This document shows positions 22,447 through 24,042 of a stretch of DNA of 24,042 nt, in pieces. Numbering within the stretch: position 1 is the stretch's first letter; every line of letters begins with the position of its first letter. A program made the translations under genes and the position numbers. Under the pieces are notes generated by a model, which saw only the letters and a program-made list of their open reading frames with translations, was not told where the DNA came from and made no database searches. Source of the DNA: Chitinophagaceae bacterium (GTDB lineage Bacteria; Bacteroidota; Bacteroidia; Chitinophagales; Chitinophagaceae); the NCBI GenBank assembly GCA_003455235.1, contig DMRT01000143.1, positions 1 through 24,042 of the forward strand, given 5' to 3'.

Positions 22447-23436
22447 ATGAACAGAAAAATTATTACTGCCGCATTCATTGCATTCACCCTGTTCTCCTGC
22501 CAGAAGGAAGACAGCATTACCCCCATCAACGGAACCGGAACCAATTCCGGTTATGTAAAAGGCAAGAACCGTTTTACCATAACCGTTGATGGTGTGGAAA
22601 GGGAATATTATGTTCATGTCCCTGCCGGCTATACAAATAGTTCTGTAACACCAGTTGTCATTATGTGCCATGGCGGCGGGCAGACCGGTGAACAGTTCTA
22701 TAATATTTCCGGCTGGAAAGAAGTTGGTGATTCAGTTAATATTCTCACCGTTTTCCCAACTGCTTTAGTTTATTGTACAAACGAAAATGGAGTAATTACA
22801 AACATGACGAAATGGAATTCTTTTCCTGGCGGTTCTGATATTTGCCCTGGAACTAATCCCAAAGACGACGTTAAGTTTATGAAGGAGATGATAGCGGCTA
22901 TGAAAGCCAGATTTAAAGTTGATGAGAAGCGAATTTATATGGTAGGATTTTCAAATGGCGGGCAATTCACTGCCACCTGTTCTGTAGAAATATCAGATAT
23001 GCTGGCAGCAGCGATTGCCAGCGGCGGAGGCGGCGCTTTCCCCCGTGATACCACCTGCAACCCGGTTAGGTTATTGCCATCTATGCTCATGTTTGGCAGT
23101 AAGGATGGAAAAATGATAAAAGGTTTAGGGCTCCAGGCAGGCTCAAGCGTACCAATGGGTTTTACCCAGCTATATACAGCATATCCATATTTGTATAGTG
23201 TACAGCCCAAGCCTTATATCAATACGTTTCGCCTGAATGCATCATCTTATACTGTAAGCGGTGATACAAATTCAGTCGTTATGGCAGATTATGTGGGTTT
23301 ATCCGGCAATCCGAACAATGTGTTCAGAATGGTGGAAGTAAAAGGAATGGATCATGAATATCCAAATGGCGTCAACTACCCGCTAAGAGGAGCCGTTTTT
23401 CATTGGGCCTGGTTCAAACAATACAGCCTGCCCTGA
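22447..23436 (+). CDS. Lipoprotein esterase, PHB-depolymerase / LpqC-like alpha/beta hydrolase
   Basis: 329 aa with a lipoprotein signal, lipobox LFSC with Cys18. The alpha/beta-hydrolase core shows the oxyanion strand 'VVIMCHGGGQTGEQF' (70-84), the nucleophile elbow G167-F-S169-N-G-G, a probable acid in 'MLMFGSKDGK' and the catalytic histidine in MDHEYPNG near the C-terminus. This arrangement fits the PHB-depolymerase, LpqC and feruloyl-esterase (CE1-like) group. The substrate is not readable from sequence: polyester, acetyl or feruloyl ester are all possible. Surface or periplasmic lipid anchoring is expected. A 12-bp inverted repeat touches its start. Confidence 0.87.
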   Translation: MNRKIITAAFIAFTLFSCQKEDSITPINGTGTNSGYVKGKNRFTITVDGVEREYYVHVPAGYTNSSVTPVVIMCHGGGQTGEQFYNISGWKEVGDSVNILTVFPTALVYCTNENGVITNMTKWNSFPGGSDICPGTNPKDDVKFMKEMIAAMKARFKVDEKRIYMVGFSNGGQFTATCSVEISDMLAAAIASGGGGAFPRDTTCNPVRLLPSMLMFGSKDGKMIKGLGLQAGSSVPMGFTQLYTAYPYLYSVQPKPYINTFRLNASSYTVSGDTNSVVMADYVGLSGNPNNVFRMVEVKGMDHEYPNGVNYPLRGAVFHWAWFKQYSLP

Positions 23437-23508
23437 GCCGTTAAACCTTCTGCATAAAAAACAATCAAATACACTTCAACCAACCCCTTATTACTAAAAC
23501 ACACAACA

Positions 23509-24042
23509 ATGAAAAAGCTACAACTTCTTACCTGCCTCATCACCGCTTCCCTGGTGAACATAGGCATTGCCCGTGCACAGGAGGCCGATTCAACCGGTCT
23601 GCCTGGTGATAATTTCAGCCTGCAGGGCGCCATTGAAATGTTTAAAAAAGCCGGATCACCGGAAGAATTCGAGAAGCTGATCAATACCGAATCAAACAAC
23701 GTGAACAACCTTGACCTGAATGGGGATGGGGAAACAGATTATGTACGGGTGATTGACAAATCAGATAAAGACGCCCATGCTTTTGTGTTGCAGGTAGCCG
23801 TTTCGGAAAACGAAAACCAGGACATAGCCGTGATTGAGCTCGAAAAGAACGGCAGTGAATCGGCGGTATTGCAGATTGTGGGCGACGAAGAGATTTATGG
23901 CGAAGAAGTGATTGTAGAAGCATCAGATGGAACCGACGGTGATGACGATGCTGGCCCGGCCAAGAATGGTCCCAGTTTCAACTACGATGAAAATAATTTC
24001 CCGATTGTGGTAAATGTATGGATGTGGCCCTGTGTTCGTTTT
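23509..24042 (+). CDS. Exported acidic protein with EF-hand-like calcium loop (partial, 3' end off the window)
   Basis: 178 codons run open to the right edge from an ATG at 23509. Signal peptide: MKKLQLLTCLITASLVNIGI, with a cut near ARAQ (about residue 24). A DxNxDGxxD loop, D69-L-N-G-D-G-E-T-D77, is followed by YVRVID. An acidic stretch (about 145-160) precedes 'NNFPIVVNVWMWPCVRF'. The same order, 'LDLNGDG..DYVRV' then 'V..W.WP..R', is found in uncharacterised exported Bacteroidota proteins. The loop suggests calcium binding; no enzymatic motif is seen. It follows the esterase after 72 bp. Confidence 0.8.
   Translation, partial: MKKLQLLTCLITASLVNIGIARAQEADSTGLPGDNFSLQGAIEMFKKAGSPEEFEKLINTESNNVNNLDLNGDGETDYVRVIDKSDKDAHAFVLQVAVSENENQDIAVIELEKNGSESAVLQIVGDEEIYGEEVIVEASDGTDGDDDAGPAKNGPSFNYDENNFPIVVNVWMWPCVRF

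Noticed and set aside
1..24042. CRISPR arrays, tRNA/rRNA genes, insertion sequences or phage genes
   Set aside because: No regularly spaced repeats, cloverleaf sequences, transposase motifs or phage structural genes were found when reading both strands.

Overview
The window looks like chromosomal DNA of a Bacteroidota bacterium, most likely family Chitinophagaceae. Supporting this are a GldH gliding lipoprotein, a DUF6089-type barrel protein, the ordinary Bacteroidota repertoire (YicC, LpxD-like acyltransferase, carboxypeptidase-regulatory-domain protein, HisKA_2 kinase), and promoters of the TAnnTTTG (-7) type instead of sigma70 boxes. No rRNA, tRNA, CRISPR, insertion sequence or phage gene was seen. 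Confidence in the phylum is high and in the family moderate.

Layout. (1) 1-4094, all minus strand: a secreted carbohydrate-active-enzyme-like protein running off the left edge, a DUF6089 barrel, gldH, yicC and a GNAT acetyltransferase. (2) 4095-4628: the only gene-free stretch above 300 bp. It is AT-rich, with a leftward terminator, a possible small RNA and a consensus DnaA box. (3) An LpxD-like acyltransferase (plus), convergent with a 505-aa exported protein (minus), then an extended SDR. (4) 8158-11677, minus: a compact 5-oxoprolinase operon, pxpB-pxpC-pxpA, followed by an NRAMP-fold transporter. The genes overlap by 4-20 bp and several lack ATG starts. (5) A DUF2891 protein (plus) whose stop codon overlaps that of a 3-hydroxyacyl-CoA dehydrogenase (minus), then pheS. 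(6) A CTATGTG-type inverted-repeat element, a polysaccharide deacetylase and a YccA/BI-1 membrane protein with a clear terminator. (7) 16722-19536, minus: an arsenic operon, arsR - arsM - 26-aa Cys-Cys peptide - degenerate ArsN2-like protein - arsN2 - arsC. (8) A TPR histidine kinase and response regulator pair (plus), a lipoprotein esterase preceded by a 12-bp inverted repeat, and the start of an exported acidic protein.

The arsenic operon is the most interesting part. It has a strong promoter (TTTG-N21-TATATTTG) with an ArsR-like palindrome over the -7 box. ArsC would reduce arsenate to arsenite, ArsM would methylate it, and ArsN2-type proteins are arsenic-associated acetyltransferases of unsettled function. 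No ArsB, Acr3 or ArsP efflux gene is present between promoter and terminator. Two parts look undescribed to me. One is a 26-residue peptide with three CC pairs encoded directly after arsM; CC pairs also occur at the ends of ArsM and ArsR. The other is a second ArsN2-like protein that has lost its acetyl-CoA loop and gained a basic C-terminal tail. I infer a methylation-centred arsenic system with a dedicated thiol peptide.

The second system is the oxoprolinase operon. Its NRAMP-fold transporter lacks the canonical metal-binding residues, which suggests its substrate is not a divalent metal. Cargo related to 5-oxoproline is the obvious guess.
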